Positions 18,682 through 27,131 of a DNA stretch of 64,000 nt are shown in pieces; position 1 is the stretch's first letter, and each line of letters begins with the position of its first letter. The stretch is from contig CAVQUX010000014.1 of NCBI GenBank assembly GCA_963716925.1, forward strand, positions 558,001-622,000. The letters run 5' to 3'. Position numbers and translations under genes: made by a program. Below the pieces are notes generated by a model that worked only from the letters and a program-made list of their open reading frames with translations, searched no databases and was not told the DNA's origin. The stretch comes from DAISKN01 sp963716925 (GTDB lineage: Bacteria > Acidobacteriota > Vicinamibacteria > Marinacidobacterales > SMYC01).

Positions 18682-21219
18682 ATGGGATCCCGGCGTCTCC
18701 TGGTTCCGGAGGTCGTCCAGTCCTCGGGGATGGACTGCGGGCCCGCCGCGCTCAAGAGCTATCTCGAGGGCCACGGCATCTCCTTGAGCTACGGGCGGTT
18801 GCGCGAAGCCTGCCAGACGGAGGTGGATGGAACGGTCATCGAGACCCTGGAGGAGCTCGCCTCCGGGCTCGGCGTTCCCGTCGAGCAGGTGCTCCTTCCG
18901 AAGGATTCGGTTCTGCTCCAGGAAGCGCGCGCCTTTCCCGCGATCGCCGTACTCCGTCTGCCCAACGGGAGCGCGCATTTCGCCGTCGTCTGGAGCGTCG
19001 TCGCGGGCGTGGCGCAGGTCATGGACCCGGCCCACGGACGGCGCTGGCTCTCGCGGGAGAAGCTCCTCGAAGAGCTCTACGAGCACGTGATGACCGTTCC
19101 CGCCTCCGACTGGCGGCAGTGGGCGGGCTCCGACGAAGGTCTCGCCCTCCTGGCCCGCCGACTCCGCGACAAGGATGTCTCCACGGAAACGTCCGCGCGT
19201 CTCACGAAGACGGCGGTGGCCGACGAGACCTTTCGTTCCCTGGCGGCTCTCGATGCCGCCCTTCGATGCGCACGCCGCGAGCCGGAGCTCATCTCTCTCT
19301 TCGAGAAGGCCGTCTCTGACCCGAGCGCAATCCCGAAGGAATTCTGGTCCGTCCGTCCGGAGAATGGAGATCTCCTCCTCCGTGGCGCCGTTCTCCTGCG
19401 GCCCGCGAGACCCGGAAGCGTTCCCGCCGCGGTCTCTCTTCCCGAGGCCGTAGCCGCCGCGAGGGACGAGGAGCCGATACGTCCCCTGCGCGAGCTCTGG
19501 GAGCGACTGCGAAGGGACGGATTTCTCGCCCCCGGTCTTCTCGCGACAACGACCGTGGCCTCGGCGGCCGCCGTGGTTCTCGAAGGGCTTTTCTTCCGGG
19601 CATTCCTCGAGGCGCCGTCGCTCCTTCTTCCTCTCGTTCTCTTCCTCGCGGCCGCGCTCGTCCTCGACCTCGCTTCGTTCACCGGCGAGCTCCGGCTCGG
19701 GCGGAGGCTCGAGCGGGGGCTGAGGCAGGCGTTCCAGCGGAAGATCCCGCGGCTCTCGGACCGGTACTTCGGAAGCCGCCTGACTTCCGACATGGCCGAG
19801 CGCCAGCACAGCCTGCATCAGATTCGGAAAGTCCCGCGGCTCGGAAGGCAAGTCTTGCGCGAAGGGGTCGAGCTCCTCCTCACGACAGCCGCCATCCTCT
19901 GGCTCGCCCCCTCGACCGCGCCCGTAGTTCTGGCTGGCCTCCTGGCCTCGATTGGCATTCCACTCCTCGGCCAGCCTTTTCTCTTCGAGCGCGACTCCCG
20001 CGTGCGGAGCCACCTCGGCGGACTCTCCCGCTTCTATCTCGACTCTCTACTCGGGCTCGTGCCGCTGCGCGTTCACCGCGCCGAGAACGCTCTTCGGTCG
20101 GAGCATGAATCGCTCCTCGCCTCCTGGGCGCGCGCCCGGCGGGGACTCCAGCGCGCCGTGGTCTCTCTCGAGACGGCCCAGTTCGCTCTCGGCTACGGGC
20201 TCGTCGTCCTCCTGGTGCTCTCGTACCTGCGACAAGGCGGCGACCCGGCCTCGGTCCTTCTTCTCGCCTATTGGGCGCTCAATCTCCCGGTCCTCGGTCT
20301 CCAGCTCGTTCGTCTTCTCTCGCGGTACCCCGAGCCTCGAAACGTCTTCCTCCGGGTTTCCGAGCCTCTTCGCGCGCCGGAGGAGCGGGACGTCGCGCCC
20401 GTGAACGGCGCTTCCGGCCAGGTACCTTGGGGTGCCGGCGCCGCCATCCGCCTCGAGAACGTGAGCGTTCGCGCCGCCGGGCACAGACTCCTGGAAGGCA
20501 TCGATCTCACGATCGAGCCTGGAACCCACGTCGCCGTCGTCGGTCCTTCGGGAGCGGGGAAGACGACGCTCTTCGGTCTTCTCCTCGGTTTCCACTTCCC
20601 CGAAGAGGCCGAAGAAGGAAGAGTCGAGATCGACGGCTCCCTTCTCACCGGCGCCCGGCTCGCGGAGACGCGCTCTCGGACGGCATGGGTGGACCCCGCG
20701 GTTCAGCTCTGGAACCGGAGTCTGGAGGAGAACCTCCGTTACGGAAACGAGGACGACGACGATCTCTCGCCGGCGATCGCCGTTCTGGGACCGCGCGCGC
20801 TCGCGCTCGAGACGAGGCTCGGCGAGGGAGGCGCTCTCGTCTCCGGAGGCGAAGGGCAGAGAGTGCGGCTGGCGCGTGCTTTCCTGCGAAAGGGCGTACG
20901 CCTCGCGCTCCTCGACGAGCCCTTCCGCGGGCTCGACCGCGAGACGCGAAAGGATCTACTGCGGCGCTCCCGCGCGCACTGGGAAGGGGCCACGCTCCTC
21001 GCGATCACCCACGACGTGAGCGAGTGCGAGGACTTCGACCGCGTTCTCGTCCTGGAGGGCGGGCGTCTCGTCGAGGACGGATCCCCTTCGGAGCTCCACC
21101 ACCGCGACGGTTCACGGTACCGTCATTTTCTCGATGTCGAGCGGGAGCTCGCGCGCCTCTGGTCCGAAGGGGGCTGGCGCTCCTTTCGCCTCGAGGACGG
21201 GAGGCTCGCCGATGGGTAA
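18682..21219 (+). CDS. C39-peptidase-containing ABC exporter (PCAT-like)
   Basis: An 845-residue bacteriocin-type exporter. An N-terminal C39 cysteine peptidase (1-135) keeps the oxyanion Gln13, catalytic Cys19 in SSGMDCGPAAL, His99 in AHFAVVW and Asp115 in VMDPAHGRRW, so it should cleave double-glycine leader peptides. A 130-residue insert of unknown role (about 140-270) separates it from a six-helix ABC membrane domain (275-600). The ATPase domain has Walker A GPSGAGKTT (about 620), signature VSGGEGQR, Walker B LALLDEPFRGLD and H-loop AITHD. The stop overlaps the next ABC gene by 8 bases, suggesting a heterodimer. No precursor peptide or HlyD-like adaptor is adjacent. Confidence 0.92.
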   Translation: MGSRRLLVPEVVQSSGMDCGPAALKSYLEGHGISLSYGRLREACQTEVDGTVIETLEELASGLGVPVEQVLLPKDSVLLQEARAFPAIAVLRLPNGSAHFAVVWSVVAGVAQVMDPAHGRRWLSREKLLEELYEHVMTVPASDWRQWAGSDEGLALLARRLRDKDVSTETSARLTKTAVADETFRSLAALDAALRCARREPELISLFEKAVSDPSAIPKEFWSVRPENGDLLLRGAVLLRPARPGSVPAAVSLPEAVAAARDEEPIRPLRELWERLRRDGFLAPGLLATTTVASAAAVVLEGLFFRAFLEAPSLLLPLVLFLAAALVLDLASFTGELRLGRRLERGLRQAFQRKIPRLSDRYFGSRLTSDMAERQHSLHQIRKVPRLGRQVLREGVELLLTTAAILWLAPSTAPVVLAGLLASIGIPLLGQPFLFERDSRVRSHLGGLSRFYLDSLLGLVPLRVHRAENALRSEHESLLASWARARRGLQRAVVSLETAQFALGYGLVVLLVLSYLRQGGDPASVLLLAYWALNLPVLGLQLVRLLSRYPEPRNVFLRVSEPLRAPEERDVAPVNGASGQVPWGAGAAIRLENVSVRAAGHRLLEGIDLTIEPGTHVAVVGPSGAGKTTLFGLLLGFHFPEEAEEGRVEIDGSLLTGARLAETRSRTAWVDPAVQLWNRSLEENLRYGNEDDDDLSPAIAVLGPRALALETRLGEGGALVSGGEGQRVRLARAFLRKGVRLALLDEPFRGLDRETRKDLLRRSRAHWEGATLLAITHDVSECEDFDRVLVLEGGRLVEDGSPSELHHRDGSRYRHFLDVERELARLWSEGGWRSFRLEDGRLADG

Positions 21220-22702
21220 CTCCCGCCTTCCCCGGCTGGTCGCGCTCTTCGCGCTTTGTTACGCGCTCGACTACGCGCTCTTCGTACTCTCCTGGTGGCT
21301 CCTCGGTCGGGGCGTTCTCGTGACTCCTGTCGATGTCCGCCTCCTCTACGCGTGGGCGCTGGCGCTCGCGTCCATGCTCCCCTTCCGGATGCTCTCGACC
21401 TGGTCCGCGGGCGCGATCGCGGTCTCGGCGGGAGAGCTCCTGAAGAAGCGGCTTCTCCTCGGGGCGATGCGGCTCGACCCCGACGAGTTTCGCCTCGACG
21501 GCGCCGGAAGAAATCTCGCGCGGGTGTTCGAGTCGGAAGCGGTCGAGACTCTCGCGCTGAGCGGGGGCCTTCTCTCGTTCGCGGCCTCGATCGAGCTCGC
21601 GGTCTCGCTCGGGATCGTGACTCTCGGCGCGGGCGCCCTCCTCGAGGGCGCGCTCCTCGCGGCGGTTCTCCTGCTGTTCGGATTCCTGGCGCGCCGCTAC
21701 TTCGAAGAACGGCGCCGCTGGACGGACCATCGGCTCGAGATGAGCCACGATCTCGTGGAGAAGATGGTCGGCCACCGCACCCGGCTCGCGCAGGAGCGGC
21801 CGGAGCGATGGCACGCGAGGGAGGACGAGGAGCTCGCCACGTACGAAGAGCTGTCGCGGCGGGTGGATCGCCTGTACTCCTGGATTCAGGCGCTTCCCCG
21901 CGTCTTCCTTCCCCTGGGAATCCTCGGCCTCGCGGCGGCCGAGCCGAGTCTGGAGCGCCTCGCCGTCGGTCTCGGCGGCGCGATCCTCGCGGCGCGGGCG
22001 ATGACCAAGCTCGCCGACGGCTTCTCGGATCTCGTGGACGCGGCGATCGCCTGGAAGCGGGTGGCTCCGCTCTTCCGCGCGGCCGCTCGCGAGCCGGTGT
22101 CCGTCGAGGCCGAAGGCATTGCCAACGGACGGCCTCTCGTCCAGGCGAGAGGTGTATCTTTCGTTTATCCACGGCGCGCGCGAGCGGTACTGGAAGGCAT
22201 CGGCTTCGACCTCGCGCACGGGGATCGCGTTCTCCTGACGTCCCCTTCGGGGGGCGGCAAATCGACGCTCGTGTCCCTGGTGAACGGGCTTCGGAAGCCC
22301 TCCGCGGGAACGCTGCTTCTCGACGGGAGAGTCGCGACCGCGCCGCAGTTCCACGAGAACCACGTCTTCACGGGGTCCTTCGCTTTCAACCTGGTGATGG
22401 GACGAGCCTGGCCTCCCTCGGGCGCGGACCTGAAGGAGGCGGAAGCTCTCTGCCGCGAGCTCGGGCTCGGAGAGCTTCTCGAGAAGATGCCGGGGAGCAT
22501 GAACCAGATGGTGGGGGATACCGGCTGGCAGCTCTCGCACGGGGAGAAGAGCCGGCTCTTCCTCGCGCGGGCGCTCCTGCAGCGGTCGGACCTCGTGCTC
22601 CTCGACGAGAGCTTCGCCGCCCTCGATCCCGAGAACCTGCGCCAGGCTCTTCTCACGGCTCGCGAGCGGGCTTCGAGTCTGCTCGTCGTCGCGCATCTGT
22701 AG
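21212..22702 (+). CDS. ABC half-transporter (membrane plus ATPase domains), short C-terminus
   Basis: A 496-residue exporter-type ABC protein without a peptidase domain. Membrane helices lie in residues 5-300. The ATPase has Walker A SPSGGGKST (about 343), signature QLSHGEKSR (about 440) and Walker B LVLLDESFAALDP. It stops at LLVVAHL, immediately after the H-loop His, where the family normally continues for 40-60 residues. The ATG at 21212 overlaps the C39-ABC stop, which rejects a longer frame from 21134. It probably pairs with the preceding protein. The end overlaps exbD on the other strand by 50 bases, so either both ends are genuinely short or one is affected by an indel. Confidence 0.88.
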   Translation: MGNSRLPRLVALFALCYALDYALFVLSWWLLGRGVLVTPVDVRLLYAWALALASMLPFRMLSTWSAGAIAVSAGELLKKRLLLGAMRLDPDEFRLDGAGRNLARVFESEAVETLALSGGLLSFAASIELAVSLGIVTLGAGALLEGALLAAVLLLFGFLARRYFEERRRWTDHRLEMSHDLVEKMVGHRTRLAQERPERWHAREDEELATYEELSRRVDRLYSWIQALPRVFLPLGILGLAAAEPSLERLAVGLGGAILAARAMTKLADGFSDLVDAAIAWKRVAPLFRAAAREPVSVEAEGIANGRPLVQARGVSFVYPRRARAVLEGIGFDLAHGDRVLLTSPSGGGKSTLVSLVNGLRKPSAGTLLLDGRVATAPQFHENHVFTGSFAFNLVMGRAWPPSGADLKEAEALCRELGLGELLEKMPGSMNQMVGDTGWQLSHGEKSRLFLARALLQRSDLVLLDESFAALDPENLRQALLTARERASSLLVVAHL

Positions 22703-23099
22703 CCCCGTCCTCGTCTCGAGTGACCAGGGCCACCTCCGTCACTCCCGCTCGACGGCACAGGTCCATCATCGCGAGCACGCGGCCGTAGTCGAGGACCGCG
22801 CTCGCTTTCAGGAAGAGCGTCCTTTCGGCCCGGCTTTCCATGAGCGAGGAGAGCTTCGTCGATACCGCCTCCTCCGCGATCCGATCTCGATTCAAGAACA
22901 GGGCGCCGTCCTCTCTCATGGAGAGAACCAGCGTCGTTTCGTCCCCCGGATGCTCCCGCGGGTTCTCCGCTTCCGGGACTCTCACGTCGACGCCGGGCTG
23001 GATCAGCGGTGTGACCACCATGAAGATGATGAGGAGCACGAGCATGACGTCCGCGAGCGGAGTCACGTTGATCTGATCGTTGAGACGTGCGGCGCGCAA
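22653..23099 (-). CDS. ExbD/TolR family proton-channel protein
   Basis: A 148-residue biopolymer-transport protein. The TTG start at 23099 is chosen because GAGGAGGTG lies just 4 bases before it, which rejects a long artificial frame starting at 23351. The single helix begins at INVTPLADVMLVLLIIFMVV. Asp17 is the conserved proton-pathway residue (equivalent to ExbD Asp25 of E. coli). The periplasmic domain ends VTEVALVTRDE, followed by a polar tail overlapping the ABC gene. ExbD works with ExbB/TolQ to energise TonB or Tol systems, yet no exbB, tolQ or tonB is adjacent here. It must either use partners encoded elsewhere or be solitary. Confidence 0.88.
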   Translation of the reverse strand: MRAARLNDQINVTPLADVMLVLLIIFMVVTPLIQPGVDVRVPEAENPREHPGDETTLVLSMREDGALFLNRDRIAEEAVSTKLSSLMESRAERTLFLKASAVLDYGRVLAMMDLCRRAGVTEVALVTRDEDGATDARRRADSKPAREP

Positions 23100-23190
23100 G
23101 AGGCACCTCCTCAGTTGCTCTTTTGGACACCGGACATCCTGGCGAGGTTCCGTTTTATGATGGTGCGCCATCCGGCATGGAGGTATGAAG

Positions 23191-24312
23191 ATGAGAATCG
23201 GAGTGTCCTTCGCTATGGTCGCGGGCCTCGTCCTCGGAAGCTGCCAGGCTCCGCCCGTCGAGAATGCGAAGCCGACTGAGGAAGCCGATCTCCTCGAGGC
23301 TCCGGCTCGCGACACCGACGGAGTCCTCCGGGTTCTCGTCCTCCACGACATGGAGGGGCTGAGCGGCCAGGACGACCCGCAGACGTTCGACTTCGATCAC
23401 AAGGATCGGTACGCCGAGGGCCGCGAGAATCTCACTCTGGACGTGAACTCGGTCATCGCCGGCCTCTTCGCCGGCGGCGCCGACGAGGTGCACGTCGTCG
23501 ACGGTCACGGCAGCGGCAACCCCGAGCCCGACCTCCTGCTCGATCGCCTCTACACCCGGGCGCAGATGGTCTTCCGCGACAAACCCTTCCGCCAGTACGT
23601 GGATCTCGTCGCGCCCGGAGTGTACGACGCCGTCGCCGTCGTCGGTATGCACGCGAAGACCGGAAGCCGCGGCTTCGCCTCGCACACCTACACTCTCGGG
23701 ATCGAGATCCTGCTGAACGACCGCGCCATCACCGAGACCGAGCTCGTCGCCTACTCCTTCGGCAGAGCCGGCGTCCCGGTGATCTTCGCCTCGGGCGACG
23801 ACCGCCTCGCCGCGGATCTCGCGACCATGCCCTGGATCGAGTTCGTCATAACGAAGAAGGCGACGAGCGCATCGACGGCGGAGCTCCGGCCGCAGGACGA
23901 AGTGCGCGCCGAGCTCGAGGCCGCCGCTCAGCGGGCGATCGAAAAACGCGGAGACGCCAAGGTGATGAAGATCGAAGGGCCCATCCGAGCCGCTCTCCGG
24001 GCCGTGCCCCCGGCGAGCCTCCAGGTCCTCGAGGGCGTTCCCGGAATCGACTACAAGGACGAGACCGTCACCTTCGTCGCCAAGGATTTCCAGGCGGCTT
24101 ACGACGGTCTCATCGAGCTCATCGGAGTCGCCGCCACGAACTACAACCGGGTTCTGGTCGAGAACCTGCGCTCGAGCCCGGAAGGGTCGAAGTTCCTCTC
24201 GGAGTACAACGACCAGCTCGTGGGGCGCTGGCTCGACTTCGAGTCGGGCCGGTGGACGCCGCCCGCTCCGGAGCCGCCTCCCGAAGGCCAGCGGTACCAC
24301 GGAGCTCGGTGA
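23191..24312 (+). CDS. M55 family metallopeptidase (DppA-like D-aminopeptidase), lipoprotein
   Basis: A 373-residue predicted lipoprotein: the signal ends VLGSCQ at about residues 15-20. It then matches the D-aminopeptidase DppA/M55 fold with the zinc-site motifs HDMEGLSG, VDGHGSG and GMHAKTG, in the expected order. DppA-type enzymes release D-amino acids from short peptides, consistent with recycling of peptidoglycan peptides. GGAGGT lies 6 bases before the ATG at 23191, so I prefer that start over the ATG at 23185, which touches the Shine-Dalgarno. It is transcribed divergently from exbD. The C-terminal tail is proline-rich (WTPPAPEPPPEG). Confidence 0.88.
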   Translation: MRIGVSFAMVAGLVLGSCQAPPVENAKPTEEADLLEAPARDTDGVLRVLVLHDMEGLSGQDDPQTFDFDHKDRYAEGRENLTLDVNSVIAGLFAGGADEVHVVDGHGSGNPEPDLLLDRLYTRAQMVFRDKPFRQYVDLVAPGVYDAVAVVGMHAKTGSRGFASHTYTLGIEILLNDRAITETELVAYSFGRAGVPVIFASGDDRLAADLATMPWIEFVITKKATSASTAELRPQDEVRAELEAAAQRAIEKRGDAKVMKIEGPIRAALRAVPPASLQVLEGVPGIDYKDETVTFVAKDFQAAYDGLIELIGVAATNYNRVLVENLRSSPEGSKFLSEYNDQLVGRWLDFESGRWTPPAPEPPPEGQRYHGAR

Positions 24313-24485
24313 CTCACGTAGGATGAACCCGTTGCCCAGTGAAGCGTCACGCGCGCCGGCACGGCGGCCTGAAGACGAGAGTGGTCGACCCCTACCTCGC
24401 CATGTGGCGGGCTCTTACCCCCGGCAGCGCCTCCGTCGCGCCTGGCGATTGAGAAAACGGATCAAGAACCTCCAGGCCATTCACG
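24313..24485 (+). other. short intergenic stretch before the recombinase
   Basis: No convincing gene. One frame reads KRHARRHGGLKTRVVDPYLA before a stop at about 24450. Another open frame (24323-24511) gives an Arg-rich product without similarity I recognise. It could be eroded upstream sequence of the integrase module. Confidence 0.4.
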
Positions 24486-25272
24486 ATGCGAAGTCTTTTC
24501 CGAAGCTTTGAGCGCTTCGGGGTCGATTACCTCAGCCTCGCGACCCAGGCGATCTACCTCCAGCGCGTCCGCCAGTTTTTCGGCTGATCTCGTCGAGAGA
24601 AGCGTCCTCCTTCGGAGTCCCGCGGTGGAGCTTCGGTCTCCCGTGTTCACGAGTCTTCCTCGGCGCATCTTGACCGAGCGAGAAGCCTCGCGGTTAGTGG
24701 AGGCACCTTCCTCGAGCTCCTGGAGAGGAAAGCGCGACCGCGCACTTCTCGAGATTCTCTACGGAACCGGAATCCGCCGAGGCGAGTGCGTGCGCCTCGA
24801 CGTCACGGACGTCGACCTCCAGCAGGGACGGCTTCTCATTCGGAACACCAAAGGGAAGAGAGACCGCGTCATCCCCCTGGCCGGCCGCGCAGCGGAAACT
24901 CTCAATCTCTACCTTCGCGAGGTTCGTCCTCAGCTTCTCGAGGATCCTGAAGAGAAAGTCCTCTTCCTTAGCCGATATCGCAAACGAGCCGGGCGCCTCT
25001 CCGACGTGACCCTCGCCGTCCTCGTGCGGAAGCACGCCGCTGCGGCCGCGATCGCGCGCGTCCATCCGCACCTGCTTCGCCATTCGTTCGCGACCCATCT
25101 TCTCCGCCACGGCGCCGACGTCCGCCACGTCCAGGAGCTCCTCGGACACCAGAGGCTCAAGACCACCGCGCTCTACACCCGGGTTTCTGCGAAAGAGCTC
25201 CTCGAGGTCCTCGACCGATGCCTCCCGCGCGAACGGCCGATGCTAAAATCGACAAAGAGGAAAGCGTCATGA
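24486..25272 (+). CDS. tyrosine recombinase/integrase, single frameshift
   Basis: A tyrosine recombinase of about 260 residues. The catalytic domain is intact in the frame covering 24508-25272, with Arg in GTGIRRGE, Lys in TKGKRDRV, HLLRHSFATHLL (His-x-x-Arg), LGHQRLKTT and the nucleophile Tyr in TALYTRV. The N-terminal core-binding domain (FERFGVDYLSLATQAIYLQ) starts at the ATG at 24486 in another frame. It joins the catalytic frame if one T is removed from TTTTT near 24573. Either the gene is broken or this is another homopolymer error. It opens an accessory island with a toxin-antitoxin pair. I found no attachment-site repeats by eye. Confidence 0.75.
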
Positions 25273-25475
25273 CTGTCAAAGCGATTTACGAGGACGGCGT
25301 CTTCAAGCCCATGGAGAAAGTCGAGCTCAAGGATAAGACGGAGGTCGAGCTCGACTTCCGCCCTTATGTGCCCGAAGACGAAGACATCGATGACCCGAGG
25401 AGCTTCATCGGGCTCATCCAGAACGTGCCCAAGGGCGTTCCCATCGCCCAGGACCACGATAAGTATCTTCCCTGA
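25269..25475 (+). CDS. AF2212/DUF104-like antitoxin
   Basis: A 68-residue protein opening MTVKAIYEDGVFKPMEKVEL, the hallmark of the small beta-strand antitoxin family (DUF104/AF2212) that partners PIN-domain toxins. GAGGAAA precedes the ATG by about 5 bases and fixes the start within a longer frame from 25218. Its stop overlaps the toxin start by one base (TGATG), giving the coupling usual for type II toxin-antitoxin modules. It lies directly after the recombinase, whose last bases it overlaps by 4. Confidence 0.88.
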   Translation: MTVKAIYEDGVFKPMEKVELKDKTEVELDFRPYVPEDEDIDDPRSFIGLIQNVPKGVPIAQDHDKYLP

Positions 25476-25891
25476 TGGTCTTCGTCGACACGAGCTTCTT
25501 CTTCGCGCTCGCCTCGCCCGGCGATCCCGACCATGAACGGGTCCGGGAGGTCTTCGAAACCTTCGACCGGAAACGGCTTCCCCATCTCTGGCTCACCACG
25601 AATCACGTCGTCTTCGAGACCATCACCCTCGCTCGAAAGCTCGATGGCCATAGAGCTGCGGTCCGGATCGGCGCCCGGCTCTATCGCGAGGTCCTGGCTC
25701 GAATCCACTGGGCGACGAAGGACGAGGAGCTGAAGGCCTTCGACTATCTCGCCAAGCACCAGGACAAGGATTACAGTCCCGTCGACTGCCTGAGCTTCGT
25801 CGTCATGGAGGCACACGGAATCAAGGAGGCCTTGACCCTCGACGGCGACTTCAAGCACCGATTCACAGCCCGCCCTGGCCCCAAGAGCTGA
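25475..25891 (+). CDS. PIN domain toxin (VapC-like ribonuclease)
   Basis: A 138-residue PIN-domain protein. The acidic metal-binding residues are all present: Asp5 in VFVDTSFF, Glu48 in HVVFET, Asp104 in SPVDCLSF and Asp123 in LTLDGDF. PIN toxins are Mg-dependent RNases that cleave tRNA or rRNA. The start overlaps the antitoxin stop by one base. The stop is followed by about 90 bases without a gene. Being intact in all four acidic positions, it should be active. Confidence 0.92.
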   Translation: MVFVDTSFFFALASPGDPDHERVREVFETFDRKRLPHLWLTTNHVVFETITLARKLDGHRAAVRIGARLYREVLARIHWATKDEELKAFDYLAKHQDKDYSPVDCLSFVVMEAHGIKEALTLDGDFKHRFTARPGPKS

Positions 25892-25982
25892 GCTCCGTCA
25901 GCTCGAACCCCCTTCTTCGGTGATCTTTGAGTTGTATGCCGTGTGGGGACGAGGCGTGTTGACGCTTTCGTTCCTGTTTCAA

Positions 25983-26401
25983 ATGTCGCGGCCATATCGT
26001 CGCGGGTCCTGGTTGGGTGCTGCCGGTGCCGCTCTGATGATCAATTGCGAAACGAAGCGCCGGAAAACCCGACAAAATATCTAGTGGGAGAGTACGAAAC
26101 CTATATCGGAGAGACATCCGATCTAAGCCATTCACCTGACCGGCTGGTCTCGGAGAAGCTTGTTCTGCGTTCCGACGGCACGTTCAGCCAGTTCTGCGAC
26201 TTCGACAAGGCCCCAGATTATCAGTCCAACGGCGAGTGGGAGGCTAGTGAACTGGGAGTAGCCTTTTCACAATTGCGAACGTGCTGGGTTGGGCCGGGCG
26301 GCGATACCACGCGAGCACACTTAGTTGTGGAATGGGGTCCGCGCAATATCCTCCAGCATCCCGATCTAAACGTGTTCTATCATCCCATAGGCACCGAGTG
26401 A
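25983..26401 (+). CDS. small lipoprotein of unknown function, single frameshift
   Basis: The best reading is a lipoprotein of about 139 residues starting at the ATG at 25983. An Arg-rich N-terminus is followed by the hydrophobic stretch WLGAAGAALMINC, the Cys acting as lipidation site. The frame then breaks in GAAAC near 26046. Restoring one A yields NCENEAPENPTKYLVGEYE, continuing as the long frame to 26401 (ending VFYHPIGTE). The C-terminal domain contains VLRSDGTFSQFC and NGEWEASELGVAFSQLRTCW, resembling small beta-rich secreted proteins. I do not recognise the family. Base composition is less GC-rich than neighbouring genes, consistent with acquisition. Confidence 0.6.
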
Positions 26402-26488
26402 GTTCTTGAGAGGACGACCGGTGTATCTCCCTGGTTAGCCACCTCAGTTCCGGCCGGAGCTCTGTAGTGAGGCCGAAGGGCACGCCGC

Positions 26489-26585
26489 TTGTCGCGCCCG
26501 GCTAAGCACCACAAGCGAATCCGGACCACCAACCGGCTCGAACGGCTTCAGGGTGAGGGCCGGCGTCGGTCCAAGGTGGCTACTC
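26489..26585 (+). mobile_element. remnant of IS256 (mutator) family transposase
   Basis: A short stretch reads AKHHKRIRTTNRLERLQGEG and then RRRSKVA. This matches the conserved C-terminal block of IS256-type transposases (R-x-R/K-T-T-N-x-L-E-R-x-N/x-x-x-x-R-R). Nothing before or after it continues the transposase, no terminal inverted repeats were seen, and the frame diverges after about 26585. It is therefore a scrap of a lost insertion sequence. Confidence 0.6.
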
Positions 26586-27049
26586 ACCGACCATTTGGCG
26601 ATACCCATCGACAACGAGTTTCCGCTTCACCCGCGGGTCAGGCGGCCGCCTCGACGGGCCGAATGCCTCGGCCCCGAGGAATCCATGAACCAAGCGAGGT
26701 TTAAGGCGCGACAAGGTCGCGATCGTGAGGCGACGGGTTTCTTCACCAAGGCCAAACAGATCCATCTGGACCTCGTTTCCCGAGTACCACGGAGCTCCCT
26801 CTCAACGTACATGCGACACCCCGACGTTATAGAGATTCTTGGGAAGTTCGATCGTTTCCATCGACACGCCCTGGGCTAGAGCGAAATCGATTGCGCCCGG
26901 TCGGGGCTCGGAGAGAAAAGCTCGCGCAATGCGTTCCTCTGGAAACCTCCGTCGCTAGTCACAGGAGTGGCGGTTACCCGCGCGGCTAAACCGTTTCCTG
27001 GGAGGGGAAGTCCCATCGGGGTGTTACCTCCATACACACAAGCGTGGGT
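26586..27049 (+). other. non-coding stretch of the accessory island
   Basis: No gene I can support. A frame to 26879 (ending IEILGKFDRFHRHALG) has no start signal or recognisable domain. Several short frames on both strands overlap. The stretch is less GC-rich and probably consists of eroded insertion material between the IS256 scrap and the promoter at 27050. Confidence 0.4.
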
Positions 27050-27078
27050 TTGACACCACGCTGGGTTCCTACTATATT
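27050..27078 (+). promoter_or_regulatory. near-consensus sigma-70 promoter
   Basis: TTGACA at 27050-27055 (perfect -35), a 17-base spacer, and TATATT at 27073-27078 (one mismatch to the -10 consensus). The predicted start is near 27086. It reads into the 16-codon frame at 27132 and the terminator at 27210. It is the strongest promoter I could find in the window. Confidence 0.75.
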
Positions 27079-27131
27079 TGTTCCTGTAGTCAGCGTTGCC
27101 AGTGCGGGTTCCTTAAGGGAGGAGCCTTCAA

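Noticed and set aside
23152..23351. Longer ExbD starting at 23351
   Set aside because: The extra N-terminal sequence overlaps the divergent M55 gene and is low-complexity; the TTG at 23099 has an ideal ribosome binding site and family-typical length.
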